NCBI RefSeq assembly: GCF_004770265.1
Contig: NZ_RQGQ01000016.1
Span: 186,001-250,000, forward strand
Reading direction: 5' to 3'
From: Leptospira congkakensis
Lineage (GTDB): Bacteria > Spirochaetota > Leptospiria > Leptospirales > Leptospiraceae
Length of the DNA: 64,000 bases
The position numbers and the translations under genes were made by a program. Position 1 is the stretch's first letter; each line of letters opens with the position of its first letter. A model generated the notes under the pieces. The model was not told the origin of the DNA. It did no database searches and saw nothing but the letters and a program-made list of their open reading frames with translations. Of this stretch, positions 17,644 to 26,337 are shown in pieces.

Positions 17644-18099
17644 ATGAACTCTCTGAATTTGAACGATTTACCATTTTTAAAAGAAGAGTCCCTTCGTGTC
17701 TTTCGTTGGTTGGTTCTCGAATATCCAGAGATCGACAACGAGAAGAATCTAATTCAAGGAAAGAAAGACAATCAATCTGAAGAAAAGAAAAATTCTTTTT
17801 CTAAGAACCAATTGGAAGGTAATGAGACCAGCGAATTCCCCATTCGTTGGATGATGGAACAAAAAGGTCAGAGATTCGAATGGGTAGTATCGGATATGGG
17901 TTCCGTAACACTTAGGTTAGGTGATGTGGAAGGAAAACGAAGAAATCCTGCACCAATTTTTTATTTGAGTTTGCGAAAGCTGGAGGAGGATGTGTTCTAT
18001 TGGACAGATCCAGAAGGAAATCCAGTTCCTTTTCCTGATCCATCCATTTTGATCGATATCCAAAACCGAATCCAATTGTATATGGATTCGATTTCTTAA
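17644..18099 (+). CDS. Soluble protein of unknown function
   Basis: A 151-residue protein without signal peptide or membrane segment. A lysine/glutamate/asparagine-rich, probably disordered stretch lies at about residues 35-65, between an N-terminal helix and a beta-rich C-terminal half containing D-M-G-S-V-T-L-R-L-G-D-V. It begins 10 bases after mazG and is probably in its transcript. I know no family for it. Confidence 0.65.
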   Translation: MNSLNLNDLPFLKEESLRVFRWLVLEYPEIDNEKNLIQGKKDNQSEEKKNSFSKNQLEGNETSEFPIRWMMEQKGQRFEWVVSDMGSVTLRLGDVEGKRRNPAPIFYLSLRKLEEDVFYWTDPEGNPVPFPDPSILIDIQNRIQLYMDSIS

Positions 18100-18120
18100 A
18101 TGAGATAGGAAGTTAGATGA

Positions 18121-18570
18121 ATGGAAAATATCGGTATCCACCAAATAAAACAGAACTTAATACTCAAACTTTTGCCGCTTCTTGTTCTATTGATAATACC
18201 TGTACACACCATTGCATTAAATAACAATAACAAATGTGATAGATTTCATATCGGTACTTTTATGTATGAAAGCGACGTTGGGAAAATAATCATCGTAAGA
18301 AAAGAAAAGGAAGAATTCGATTACAGGGTTTATCCAAATCATTATATTCGGCAATCGGTTAAATGGCTTTCTTCTTGTACGGCTGAAGTGAAGTATCTGG
18401 AAATAAATGATCCAATTATACCGGCTGATTTTATCAAAAAAAGCTTAAATAACAAAGGTTATTTGTATATTTTAGAAACATATCCTGACGGTTATTCTTA
18501 TAAAACAACTGACATTGGTAATGGAATAAATAACTTCGGTAAGGTGAAGATCTATAAAGGTCCTCTGTAA
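18121..18570 (+). CDS. Small exported protein, Bacteroidetes-like 'C-x-x-F-x-x-G-x-F' pattern
   Basis: A 149-residue protein with a signal peptide (hydrophobic residues about 14-33). The mature part starts with N-K-C-D-R-F-H-I-G-T-F-M-Y and later has I-I-V-R-K-E-K-E and S-S-C-T-A-E-V-K-Y. Two cysteines in these positions, probably disulphide-bonded, recall small secreted proteins common in Bacteroidetes. Function unknown. It is more AT-rich than its neighbours, so transfer is possible. A strong hairpin follows at 18653. Confidence 0.6.
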   Translation: MENIGIHQIKQNLILKLLPLLVLLIIPVHTIALNNNNKCDRFHIGTFMYESDVGKIIIVRKEKEEFDYRVYPNHYIRQSVKWLSSCTAEVKYLEINDPIIPADFIKKSLNNKGYLYILETYPDGYSYKTTDIGNGINNFGKVKIYKGPL

Positions 18571-18652
18571 ATAGAGGAAAAATCGTCACTAATATGAATT
18601 TAAAGTTTATCTTTGTATGAGGACAGACGCGGTAAATATTGTTATTTTAAGG

Positions 18653-18677
18653 CATAGCCTACTTGAAGTAGGCTATG
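18653..18677. terminator. Bidirectional hairpin terminator between convergent genes
   Basis: Arms CATAGCCTACT (18653-18663) and AGTAGGCTATG (18667-18677) are perfect, with loop TGA. A short T-run follows on the plus strand, and AT-rich sequence follows on the minus strand. It lies between the 18121 gene and lpxD, whose ends face it. Confidence 0.75.
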
Positions 18678-18703
18678 TTTGAAATCAGAATTCACAATCC
18701 AAC

Positions 18704-19762
18704 TTAGGATTCTTTAGTTTCAATTCCTACTTTCTTTTCTACGTTCTCAATTCGTTTGAGCCACTTGTTTAGATTTACAATGTTTTTGATATTCACACGA
18801 TACTTTTGAAATTCTGGGAAAGTGAGTCCTAAATCCCAACCAATATAAACATCTTTTGTTTTGGGGGAAGTGCGTAGGCTTGATCCACCGGCAATGATGG
18901 TTCCTTCCAATAGTGTTAAGTGGTCACTAATCGCACAAGCACCACCAATGATGACATTGTTTCCAAGAGTGACACTTCCTGCAAGACCAGATTGGCCAGC
19001 AATGATCACGTGGTCTCCCACCTTACAGTTGTGAGCAATATGAACCATATTATCAAACTTACATCCGTTTCCTATGGTTGTATCCGTAAGGGCACCGCGG
19101 TCGATGGTACAGTTACTTCCTACTTCAACATCATCTCCAATCACAACACGTCCCACTTGTGGGATTTTGTTGTGTTTGCCTTCTGCATAAACAAATCCAA
19201 ATCCATCGCCACCAAAACTAGAATTTCCAAATACGATAAAACGTTTTCCAACGATGGTATCATCAAAGAACACACAGTTTTTTCCAATCCGTGCACCATC
19301 ACCAATGTGAACACGATCTCCGATTTTCACTCCATCTTCAATGATACAATCATTTCCAATGACAGAATCTTTTCCTACAGTTACAAAGTGTCCGATGTCT
19401 GTATTGGAACCAATTTTTGCTGATGGATCTATTACGATATGTGCACTATGTTTTCCTGAAGGTTGTTTTTCTGGAAAAAAGTGGCGGATGATTTTTGCAG
19501 TGGCCAGTTCCACTTTAGGAACTACGATCAAAGCTTTATCAGTTAAAGAATCTGCAATATCAGGTGATACTATGATTAAAGGAGCTTTGGATGTTTTTGC
19601 TTCGTTAACAAAGGTTTTGGAAGCGACAAAAGAAATTTCGTTTGTATTCGCTAAAGTGAGTGAAGTGAGCCCTGTAAAAGAAACAGACAAGATACTATCT
19701 GTATTTTGAAACTTTGCTTCAGGGAGTAATGATTGGAGAGTAGATAGATTGAGTTTTTGCAT
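18704..19762 (-). CDS. lpxD: UDP-3-O-acylglucosamine N-acyltransferase
   Basis: A 352-residue LpxD. The N-terminal uridine-binding domain (about 1-100) leads into a left-handed beta-helix of hexapeptide repeats (about 107-300), such as I-G-S-N-T-D, I-G-D-R-V-H and I-G-K-N-C-V. The catalytic histidine is in H-I-A-H-N (H244), equivalent to E. coli H239. A C-terminal helical stretch follows. The enzyme adds the second acyl chain in lipid A synthesis in the cytoplasm. In Leptospira the acceptor sugar is expected to be the 2,3-diamino form. The gene stands alone with AAGGA upstream of ATG 19762. Confidence 0.93.
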   Translation of the reverse strand: MQKLNLSTLQSLLPEAKFQNTDSILSVSFTGLTSLTLANTNEISFVASKTFVNEAKTSKAPLIIVSPDIADSLTDKALIVVPKVELATAKIIRHFFPEKQPSGKHSAHIVIDPSAKIGSNTDIGHFVTVGKDSVIGNDCIIEDGVKIGDRVHIGDGARIGKNCVFFDDTIVGKRFIVFGNSSFGGDGFGFVYAEGKHNKIPQVGRVVIGDDVEVGSNCTIDRGALTDTTIGNGCKFDNMVHIAHNCKVGDHVIIAGQSGLAGSVTLGNNVIIGGACAISDHLTLLEGTIIAGGSSLRTSPKTKDVYIGWDLGLTFPEFQKYRVNIKNIVNLNKWLKRIENVEKKVGIETKES

Positions 19763-19854
19763 CTCCGATTCCTTATCAATGGTTTAAGACAAGGAATCAG
19801 AGAGGTCAAAGTTTGGCTAACACTATTAGCTAGTCTTAGTCATGATTTTTAAGA

Positions 19855-20289
19855 TTATCCTTCGATTTTATGTGCAATGATGTCATCAAGTGAGAATGAA
19901 CCAGCACCTTTGATGATCAGAGGAATTGCTAAACCGAAAGTTAAAAGTTGGTATTCGTATCCACCTTTATCAGCAAAAAATCCGTTAGGGAAGTGTACGA
20001 GGATCGCTGCAACGAACATAGTTGAGAAGATTCCAAAAGCAGCCACTCTTGTGAAAAGTCCTACGATCAGGCCAATCGCACCGAAAAATTCAGCGATGAT
20101 AGCAAGGAGTGCAAAGAAGTACGGAATGCCCAGTTGTCCAGTAAAGAAACCCATAGTTCCTTCGAATCCGTATCCACCGAATGCACCTAGAACTTTTTGT
20201 GCTCCGTGAGGGAGAATGACCAATCCTAAAGTGACACGAAGGATGGTAAGTGTAATGTCTTTGTTTGTTGCGAGTAATTTGTAAAACAT
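19855..20289 (-). CDS. DoxX-family membrane protein
   Basis: About 144 residues with four membrane helices. The family pattern is visible as R-V-T-L-G-L-V-I-L-P-H-G-A-Q-K, E-F-F-G-A-I-G-L-I-V-G and H-F-P-N-G-F-F. DoxX proteins are linked to redox or thiol stress and quinone-related functions, without a settled mechanism. ATG 20289 (AGAGG just upstream) is preferred to the TTG at 20322. A near-perfect palindrome lies directly upstream and probably binds a redox regulator. Confidence 0.88.
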   Translation of the reverse strand: MFYKLLATNKDITLTILRVTLGLVILPHGAQKVLGAFGGYGFEGTMGFFTGQLGIPYFFALLAIIAEFFGAIGLIVGLFTRVAAFGIFSTMFVAAILVHFPNGFFADKGGYEYQLLTFGLAIPLIIKGAGSFSLDDIIAHKIEG

Positions 20290-20308
20290 AGAACCTCTTA
20301 TTGCTAAA

Positions 20309-20326
20309 TAGTTTAATATCAAACTA
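20309..20326. promoter_or_regulatory. Palindromic operator in front of the DoxX gene
   Basis: TAGTTT (20309-20314) and AAACTA (20321-20326) flank AATATC, giving an 18-base dyad 19 bases before the DoxX start. The pattern resembles operators of MarR- or HxlR-type redox/electrophile regulators that often control doxX genes. No regulator gene is in the neighbourhood. Confidence 0.5.
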
Positions 20327-20369
20327 CTTAATAATGGTAAAATTCGTCAATCCTAATTTTAGCAAAAAA

Positions 20370-21011
20370 TTAACCTTTTTCGTAAACGAGGAAAATTTCG
20401 TTCCCTTTGGTAAAATGTTCTTTTAGGGTCCAACCATTCTTATCGAAATCTGGAAGTTCTGAATTTCGGTCGGCAATTCCCGCAAGGCCGGTTTTTCCAA
20501 TGATATAAGGAACAATGGTAAGATAAATTCGATCTACAAGATCTGCTTCCAAAAAGGAAAAATTGAGTTTGGGTCCGCCCTCTAAAAGGACATTTTTGTA
20601 ACCTTTTCGTTTGAGAATCCCTGTGACTTTTTTTGGATCGATGTCATCGGAATCCAGAGCAAAGATCTCGGCTTTGTTTTCCAGACTTGTTTTGATTTCT
20701 TTTAAATTCGATTTTGTACAGATGATTAAGGGAATATGGTCAGATTCTTCAAAGATATGTTTGTCTGGGGGAAGGGTTCCTTTGCGAACTAAAATGACAG
20801 GCCTGGGATTTAGGGCATTAGGTACGGCACGGATTTTAACGATGGGATTGTCGTTGATGATAGAGTTTTTCCCTACAAGAACAGCATCAGATTGAGAACG
20901 ATAGACATCCATTTGGGTTTTATCTTCGCTGGAGGTGAGTCCATACCAACGACCATCGGGTCGAACGACCTTTCCGTCCAAGGTCATGGCCATATTGATC
21001 GAAAGTTTCAT
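20370..21011 (-). CDS. RibD C-terminal domain (pyrimidine/dihydrofolate reductase-like) protein
   Basis: A 213-residue stand-alone reductase domain. It begins with M-A-M-T-L-D-G-K-V, has D-A-V-L-V-G-K-N-S-I and D-N-P near residue 50, and L-L-E-G-G-P-K-L-N-F near residue 150, all typical of RibD_C/DHFR-fold reductases using NADPH. Without the deaminase domain its substrate may be a riboflavin intermediate or another pterin-like compound. Its ATG overlaps the stop of the upstream BFD-like gene by four bases. Confidence 0.85.
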   Translation of the reverse strand: MKLSINMAMTLDGKVVRPDGRWYGLTSSEDKTQMDVYRSQSDAVLVGKNSIINDNPIVKIRAVPNALNPRPVILVRKGTLPPDKHIFEESDHIPLIICTKSNLKEIKTSLENKAEIFALDSDDIDPKKVTGILKRKGYKNVLLEGGPKLNFSFLEADLVDRIYLTIVPYIIGKTGLAGIADRNSELPDFDKNGWTLKEHFTKGNEIFLVYEKG

Positions 21012-21247
21012 GAAATTTTCCTCCGTGAGAGATTCTGCAATTCGCGCTGGAGGATGTGGTACACCTGCATGGAGCAGGTGCCGCAGCCGGTAGAGGCCCT
21101 TGTGGTTTCTCTGATTTGTTCCATTGTCACGGCGCCAGCATGGATGGCACGGACTAATTCATCTTCAGTCACCATTCGACATAAACAGACCCGTTTGGGT
21201 CTCATAAGGGAATTTAAATCGAAAGGATCCATACCTGAACTATTCAT
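21008..21247 (-). CDS. BFD-like [2Fe-2S] protein
   Basis: A 79-residue protein with cysteines arranged as V-C-L-C-R and T-G-C-G-T-C, the four ligands of the bacterioferritin-associated ferredoxin-like fold. Helical segments E-D-E-L-V-R-A-I and T-M-E-Q-I-R-E-T-T lie between them as in the family. It is translationally coupled (ATGA) to the reductase gene downstream, which hints at an electron-transfer role for that reductase. In other contexts BFD proteins release iron from bacterioferritin; no bacterioferritin gene is nearby. Confidence 0.85.
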   Translation of the reverse strand: MNSSGMDPFDLNSLMRPKRVCLCRMVTEDELVRAIHAGAVTMEQIRETTRASTGCGTCSMQVYHILQRELQNLSRRKIS

Positions 21248-21316
21248 TTGACAGATTTACGAAAGGGAGGGAAACTCTTTAATTACTTTCAACCAAGGAA
21301 AATTCAATCACCCTCT

Positions 21317-22672
21317 ATGTCCCAAGACAAAAACCCGGAAGCCAAAAAGAAAAAAAACCGTGAAATATTCGGATGGTGTATGTTCGATTTTGCGAATTCT
21401 TCGTATACCACCGTCATCATTAGTGTCGTCTATTGTGAAATTTTTACAAGACTTGTGGTTCCTGCTGATATGGCATCGGACAATCCGTATCGAATGGGAA
21501 ATTCCCTTTGGGCTTGGGCACTGGCTGCTTCCTATTTATTCGTCGTCGCCACAGGACCCATCTTTGGAGCCATTACAGACTTTAGTTCTAAGAAAAAACT
21601 ATTTCTTTTCCTAAGTTATATCGGTTGTGTCATCGCTACCTTTTTGCTCTACTACGTGGAACCAGGTATGGTATGGCTTGGAATGGTTCTAGTTGCCTTT
21701 TCTAATTTTTTCTTTGCTTCTGGGGAAAACTTTGCCTCCAGTTTTTTACCCTTTCTTGGATCCAAAGAGGATTTGGGAAAAATCTCAGGTTATGCCTGGG
21801 GGATTGGTTATTTCGGTGGAATTGGTTCCGTGGCTCTTGCAACCACTCTAGGTGATTATACTTTAGACAATTTCCAAAACTTAAAGTTAGTTGGGCCTTA
21901 CACAGCTATTTTCTTTCTTGTCGCTGCCATTCCTACTTTCCTTTTTCTAAAAGAACCTCATTTGCCTTTGGGTGTTTCTCATAGTGTTAACTATTTTAAA
22001 ATTGGAAAAGATCGTGTGGTTCAAACCTTAAAGGATGCCAGTAACTTCAAAGATTTAATGATCTATTTGGTATCTTTGTTTTTCACTATGGCTGCCCTTG
22101 CCATTGTCATTTCTTTTGCTTTCATTTATGGTTCCCAAGAAATCCATATTGAAGCAGAACACAAACAAGCCATGTTTATCTTTATTCAAATTTTTGCTGC
22201 GGTTGGTGCACTTGCATTTGGTGTGATCCAAGATAGTATTGGAGCTAAAAAAACCTTCAACCTTACGCTTGTTCTTTGGCTCGTTACCTGTGGTTTGATT
22301 TATTTTGTTTATGATATCACAAACATAGCCAATGCTGTATTGGGTAAAAATTGGACAGTCCAATGGGTTTTTGTTTTTATTTCTTCACTAGCAGGAATGG
22401 GACTTGGTTCCACTCAATCAGCTTCGAGAGCACTTGTGGGTATCTTTAGTCCAGAATCCAAATCGGGAGAATTTTTTGGGATGTGGGGGCTTTCTGGAAA
22501 AATCGCAGCAGCAGCTGGACTTTTTCTTTTTGGATACATCCAAACACTAGTCACACTTCGAAATGCCTTCCTTGTAGTTGCTTTCTTTTATTTTCTATCA
22601 CTACTCATTAACTTATTTGTGAACGAAGAAAGGGGAGTGGAAGCGGCCCAGGCGTTTCAAGAAAAACCATGA
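21317..22672 (+). CDS. MFS transporter, Atg22/UMF1-like
   Basis: About 451 residues with 11-12 membrane helices. F-G-W-C-M-F-D-F-A-N-S-S-Y near the N-terminus is the hallmark of the vacuole-effluxer Atg22-like branch, and G-L-G-S-T-Q-S-A-S-R-A near residue 375 is also conserved in it. Substrates of bacterial members are unknown; fungal Atg22 exports amino acids. The frame is open upstream to a TTG at 21248, but the first ATG (21317) gives the usual length. The gene end overlaps the next start (ATGA). Confidence 0.85.
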   Translation: MSQDKNPEAKKKKNREIFGWCMFDFANSSYTTVIISVVYCEIFTRLVVPADMASDNPYRMGNSLWAWALAASYLFVVATGPIFGAITDFSSKKKLFLFLSYIGCVIATFLLYYVEPGMVWLGMVLVAFSNFFFASGENFASSFLPFLGSKEDLGKISGYAWGIGYFGGIGSVALATTLGDYTLDNFQNLKLVGPYTAIFFLVAAIPTFLFLKEPHLPLGVSHSVNYFKIGKDRVVQTLKDASNFKDLMIYLVSLFFTMAALAIVISFAFIYGSQEIHIEAEHKQAMFIFIQIFAAVGALAFGVIQDSIGAKKTFNLTLVLWLVTCGLIYFVYDITNIANAVLGKNWTVQWVFVFISSLAGMGLGSTQSASRALVGIFSPESKSGEFFGMWGLSGKIAAAAGLFLFGYIQTLVTLRNAFLVVAFFYFLSLLINLFVNEERGVEAAQAFQEKP

Positions 22673-22896
22673 TCATAGAAGACGAGGACGATTTTGAATT
22701 ACACCAAAGCCAAAGAAATTTGGCTTTGGCAACCATAGATGAACTGATGTTGACGAAGATGGATCTATTGGATGCTGAAAAAAAAGTGCCTCGTTTTATT
22801 AACAATGCCCTTTCGTATTTAAAGAGGAAGTATGTGACTGAGGAGCAAACGATTTCGCAACTCCTCATCAGTCGAAGAGAAAAACAACAATCTTAA
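22669..22896 (+). CDS. Small acidic helical protein, unknown
   Basis: A 75-residue soluble protein, acidic at the N-terminus (D-E-D-D-F-E) and basic at the C-terminus. It overlaps the MFS stop by ATGA, so it is translationally coupled to the transporter. Predicted to be mostly helical. Its stop codon lies inside the terminator hairpin at 22882. No family known. Confidence 0.65.
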   Translation: MIIEDEDDFELHQSQRNLALATIDELMLTKMDLLDAEKKVPRFINNALSYLKRKYVTEEQTISQLLISRREKQQS

Positions 22897-22916
22897 ATTC
22901 TTTAAGTTTGTTGTTT
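22882..22916. terminator. Long bidirectional terminator hairpin containing both gene stops
   Basis: The left arm 22882-22897 and right arm 22901-22916 pair over 15 of 16 positions with loop TTC. The plus-strand stop (22894-22896) is inside the stem, and the minus-strand stop (22915-22917) overlaps its outer edge. A/T runs at both ends make it suitable for both directions. Confidence 0.75.
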
Positions 22917-23724
22917 AATTTATATTGTAGTCTAGAATTTTTGTAATCATCTGCTTTTGGTCTAACTCAATGTTTCTAAGTTTAAAAGCAGTTTGTTTCG
23001 AGATCTTTCTCAACATCTTTTTGTAAGACATCATAATGTGTTTTTGTTTGTCATAAGGCAAAGGATCTTTTTCATCATTGAGAACCATTGCAATGTCTGG
23101 TTCTGCTGGTTGCACTGGATCATTTGGCCAAATTGTATCAGAAGTAAGGGATCGGTAATACTCCAAACGGATATCCGAGTTTGTGTCTAACTTAGCTTCT
23201 CCTTTTTCATCTTTTTCAGAGCCTTCTGATTTAGGAGTTGGGTTCACGAGCCTTCTCATTTCTTTTACGTGGATGGTTCCATCTGCATTCACTCGGCGAA
23301 AAGTCAGAATGATTTTGTCTAAGTCACTAAAATCTTCTTTAGGATAAATATAAGCAATTCCATCATACAAAAAAACTGTCGGATAATCAATGTAAGACTG
23401 TCCTTGTGGAAGTTTTACTTCTAAATATGGTTTTCCATCTTTATCTTTTTTATACAGTTCTTTGTGTTCTTCCGGAGTATGGGCAAGATATTGGGCAGCC
23501 GTTTTATCCACCCCTAACTCTTGGAGTTTTTTGATCTTTTTTAAGTTCCCGATGATACTTGCATGGAGGGTATCAATTTCGTTATCCCCAAATCCATTTT
23601 TTCTTTGAAGATCGATTTGTTTTTGGGTCTCACGTTCTTTTAAGGTAGCAGATGCCGGTTTTTCAGCATAAAGTGCTGAAATCGCAAATAGGAAAGAGAG
23701 AGCGATGGAGAATCGTAGAATCAT
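22915..23724 (-). CDS. Exported protein, probably periplasmic, unknown
   Basis: A 269-residue protein with a typical signal peptide cleaved after A-L-Y-A (residue about 20). The mature protein starts with a charged helical region rich in K and E (25-95), then a beta-rich part with V-F-L-Y-D-G-I-A-Y-I-Y-P, a low-complexity acidic insert (about 165-185), and a long C-terminal helix rich in K, M and Q. This mixture suggests a structural periplasmic protein. A link to the Leptospira flagellar sheath proteins crossed my mind but I cannot support it from sequence. Confidence 0.7.
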   Translation of the reverse strand: MILRFSIALSFLFAISALYAEKPASATLKERETQKQIDLQRKNGFGDNEIDTLHASIIGNLKKIKKLQELGVDKTAAQYLAHTPEEHKELYKKDKDGKPYLEVKLPQGQSYIDYPTVFLYDGIAYIYPKEDFSDLDKIILTFRRVNADGTIHVKEMRRLVNPTPKSEGSEKDEKGEAKLDTNSDIRLEYYRSLTSDTIWPNDPVQPAEPDIAMVLNDEKDPLPYDKQKHIMMSYKKMLRKISKQTAFKLRNIELDQKQMITKILDYNIN

Positions 23725-23793
23725 GACGTACCTCAGAGATTTCTGTCTTTTATAGTATCGAATCCTTCCTTGTCGATTCTTGAATGGATCGGA

Positions 23794-24840
23794 TCAGATT
23801 TTTCTTGTAGAAAAAAAACGTATCAGGGACTGGAAGAGGTCTTGTTCGGCTTCTTTCGCCTTGGGGATGAGGCCAGTGAGTTGGATGTATCCGTGGACAA
23901 GGGATGGAAAATGTCGTTCTTCTACCTTCACTCCGGCTGTTTGGAGGTGTTTGGCATAAGTTTCCCCTTCTTCCCGGAGTGGGTCGTAACCTGCGATTCC
24001 GAGGTAAGTGGGAGGTAATCCCTTTAGTTCTTTGGGGTCTGCGAGAACAGGGGAATTTGTATGGAGGAGTCTATCTTTCTGGTTGGGCAAATAGTTTTGG
24101 ATGAACCAACGCATGAGCGAACGAGTGAGGACAAACTTTTCTCCAAAAAGTTCATAGGTCTCTGATTCTTTGGAAGTATCGAGCATTGGGTAGAGTAAGG
24201 CTTGAAAAACAGGAACGGGCACCTTATCTTTTTTAGCCCGAAGGCAAAGAGAAGTGGCAAGGAGAGCTCCTGCACTATCACCACAAACCGCAATGGAATT
24301 TGGTGATCCGCCAAACAGGTAGGCCGAATTACGAACATATTGATAGGCGAGCCAAACATCATCGTGCGCGGCTGGATAAGGATGTTCCGGTGCCAATCGA
24401 TAGTCCACAGCGATCACAATACTTTTTGTGTAATGAGACATTTTGCGGCAAAAATTATCATGTGTTTCTAAATTGCCGATGGTGAGTCCACCACCGTGAA
24501 AGAAGAGTATGGTGGGAAGATTTCTTTTTTGAGGATTTGCGTTGTAAACTCGGATAGGAATGAAGGAGGCACTGGGAGTAGGAATCAATTTGTCTTCGAT
24601 GTGAGGGATAGGAAATTCCGGTTCATCGAAGATCCGCATTTGATCGCGGTAATGCCGACGAGCTTTTTCTGGGCTCATCTGTTCCATTTTAGGAAGGAAT
24701 CTGGCAATGTTACATGCTAATGCACAATACGGATCCAATTGGTTTGTTTCTGGTTGGCCCGTCTTTCGAACCAAAGAGGAAATCCAATTTTCAGGTAACG
24801 AAAAGACAAGTTGTGCGACTGATTTTTTGATACCTAACAT
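23794..24840 (-). CDS. Alpha/beta hydrolase, hormone-sensitive-lipase (family IV) type
   Basis: A 348-residue esterase. The oxyanion-hole motif F-F-H-G-G-G and the nucleophile elbow G-D-S-A-G are present. The catalytic Asp is in G-Y-D-P-L-R-E-E-G and His in S-L-V-H-G-Y, the order of HSL-family esterases. It probably hydrolyses short-chain esters in the cytoplasm; no signal peptide is seen. Its ATG shares a base with the stop of the upstream DUF2779 gene (TAATG). Confidence 0.9.
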   Translation of the reverse strand: MLGIKKSVAQLVFSLPENWISSLVRKTGQPETNQLDPYCALACNIARFLPKMEQMSPEKARRHYRDQMRIFDEPEFPIPHIEDKLIPTPSASFIPIRVYNANPQKRNLPTILFFHGGGLTIGNLETHDNFCRKMSHYTKSIVIAVDYRLAPEHPYPAAHDDVWLAYQYVRNSAYLFGGSPNSIAVCGDSAGALLATSLCLRAKKDKVPVPVFQALLYPMLDTSKESETYELFGEKFVLTRSLMRWFIQNYLPNQKDRLLHTNSPVLADPKELKGLPPTYLGIAGYDPLREEGETYAKHLQTAGVKVEERHFPSLVHGYIQLTGLIPKAKEAEQDLFQSLIRFFSTRKI

Positions 24841-26270
24841 TAAATAACCGATAATCTTTCTTGTAACATTCTATAGATTAAAAACAAACCATAACTATCA
24901 AGTTTGCAATAAGCTATCAAATCCTCCAGAACACGTTTTTTTTCTTCGGCTGTCACCTGCTTTTTTATTAATCTTAAATATTGGTAATTTGCATCTTGTC
25001 CTTCGCGAATGGAAAGTCCTCCGTGGCTTTCAGAACTGAAACAAGGTAAAATTTCTTTCAAAGATGCTTTCCCATTTTGGCCAGGATGGTAGATCCAAAG
25101 TTTTTTGAAGGGCATTGCAAGGTCGATGAACATCGATTTGACTCTTTCCCAGAATTCTAAATACTCCGGAAAGGCTTCTGCTGACTCTTGGATGATGAGT
25201 TTCTCAAAAAAATCATTAAATGAGAAGATGGTGATTCCTGGTGGTAGGTCTTTTTGTAATTGAGAGAGGACCGAAACACGTGGATCAGTTCCTAAATCTT
25301 CGTGTAAATATGTTTTGTGCGTTAAGATATCGTTTTCGCTGTCCCAAATATGTAATGAATATAAATAAGGAACATGTTGGAAGGGCCTTGTTTGTGGATA
25401 CAGCGGAAGATAAGGATTGATTGATTCAAAATCTAAAAAAGCTACCGTTTTTGTAACATTTGTTAGGTAATTTTCAAAGTTGATTCTATCAAAATAGGTT
25501 TTTCCAGTGATATGTGCCTCTTTTTGAATCCTTTGTATGGGACTTAATTCGGAATTAGGGACGGATTCGTACGAATTGTACCCAAGGGCAAACCACCCTT
25601 TGGCTAGTTCTGAACTGTCTCTAAAATCAAAGATCTCTTTGGTATTTTCTTTTCCTTTTGCACAATGAGTTGGAGACAAACAAGTTTTGAGTGACCGACA
25701 ACTTGGTTTGGAATCTAAAAAGGAAAACTGTACAGACTGTTCGATTGTTCTATCGATTTCTTTTTGGAATTGTTCCCATTCTGATTCACGAGTTGTATTT
25801 TCCGCATCCATTCGTGGAGTTATGTCTTCTATGAGTAAATAGTCTTCTGGTTTGATGACACCACCAGGATAAATGTATTTGGTTTGGATCCGAATGAGTT
25901 TGAAAGCTAAGATGTTTAAAGACATAGCTTCCGCTATTTTTTTGTGAAAGAAAAAGGAACGTAGGATATCTTGTTTTAAGGAACCGATGGGACGAAAATC
26001 CCAAAGAATCCAACCTTCACGTTCTGGATCATATTCCAAATACTCAACGGTTGATACATACCTATCAGAACGAAGGTGGGCATGGAAGATTGATTTTTTT
26101 TCCGAAATCCATTCTGAGGTTTTTTGAAAACTCTCTTCCTTTTCCATGGTTCTTTCGATTGTCTGAGAGTTTGGAAATTGACTTTTACAAATTTGTAAAA
26201 AATCTCCCCATTCCAAATGACCTCCAAAAGAGGAGGTGGAAGGTTTGGAAACAAGTCCTTCTCTCACCAA
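24840..26270 (-). CDS. DUF2779 protein (Cas4-like/DEDD exonuclease-like), real start probably upstream
   Basis: At least 476 residues. A Cys cluster near residue 200 (P-S-C-R-S-L-K-T-C and T-H-C) looks like three ligands of a Cas4-type iron-sulphur site. The C-terminal half has V-A-F-L-D-F-E-S (DEDD exonuclease motif I) and ends with I-A-Y-C-K-L-D-S-Y-G. GTG 26270 is the first ordinary start, but the frame continues upstream and encodes K-S-Q-F-L-Q-F-L-R-C, the family's usual N-terminus with the fourth Cys (codon 26286-26288). So translation probably starts at a rare codon such as ATT 26355-26357, or by frameshift from the WYL gene. Likely a DNA-processing enzyme. Confidence 0.8.
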   Translation of the reverse strand: MVREGLVSKPSTSSFGGHLEWGDFLQICKSQFPNSQTIERTMEKEESFQKTSEWISEKKSIFHAHLRSDRYVSTVEYLEYDPEREGWILWDFRPIGSLKQDILRSFFFHKKIAEAMSLNILAFKLIRIQTKYIYPGGVIKPEDYLLIEDITPRMDAENTTRESEWEQFQKEIDRTIEQSVQFSFLDSKPSCRSLKTCLSPTHCAKGKENTKEIFDFRDSSELAKGWFALGYNSYESVPNSELSPIQRIQKEAHITGKTYFDRINFENYLTNVTKTVAFLDFESINPYLPLYPQTRPFQHVPYLYSLHIWDSENDILTHKTYLHEDLGTDPRVSVLSQLQKDLPPGITIFSFNDFFEKLIIQESAEAFPEYLEFWERVKSMFIDLAMPFKKLWIYHPGQNGKASLKEILPCFSSESHGGLSIREGQDANYQYLRLIKKQVTAEEKKRVLEDLIAYCKLDSYGLFLIYRMLQERLSVI

Positions 26271-26337
26271 ATGGAAAGCATTTGTACAACGTAAAAATTG
26301 TAAAAATTGCGATTTGGTAACGGGTGTTAATGTTTTC

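Noticed and set aside
18920..19423. 167-codon plus-strand ORF inside lpxD
   Set aside because: It is the antisense shadow of the hexapeptide repeats, with repetitive Thr/Ser/Asn and no ribosome site.
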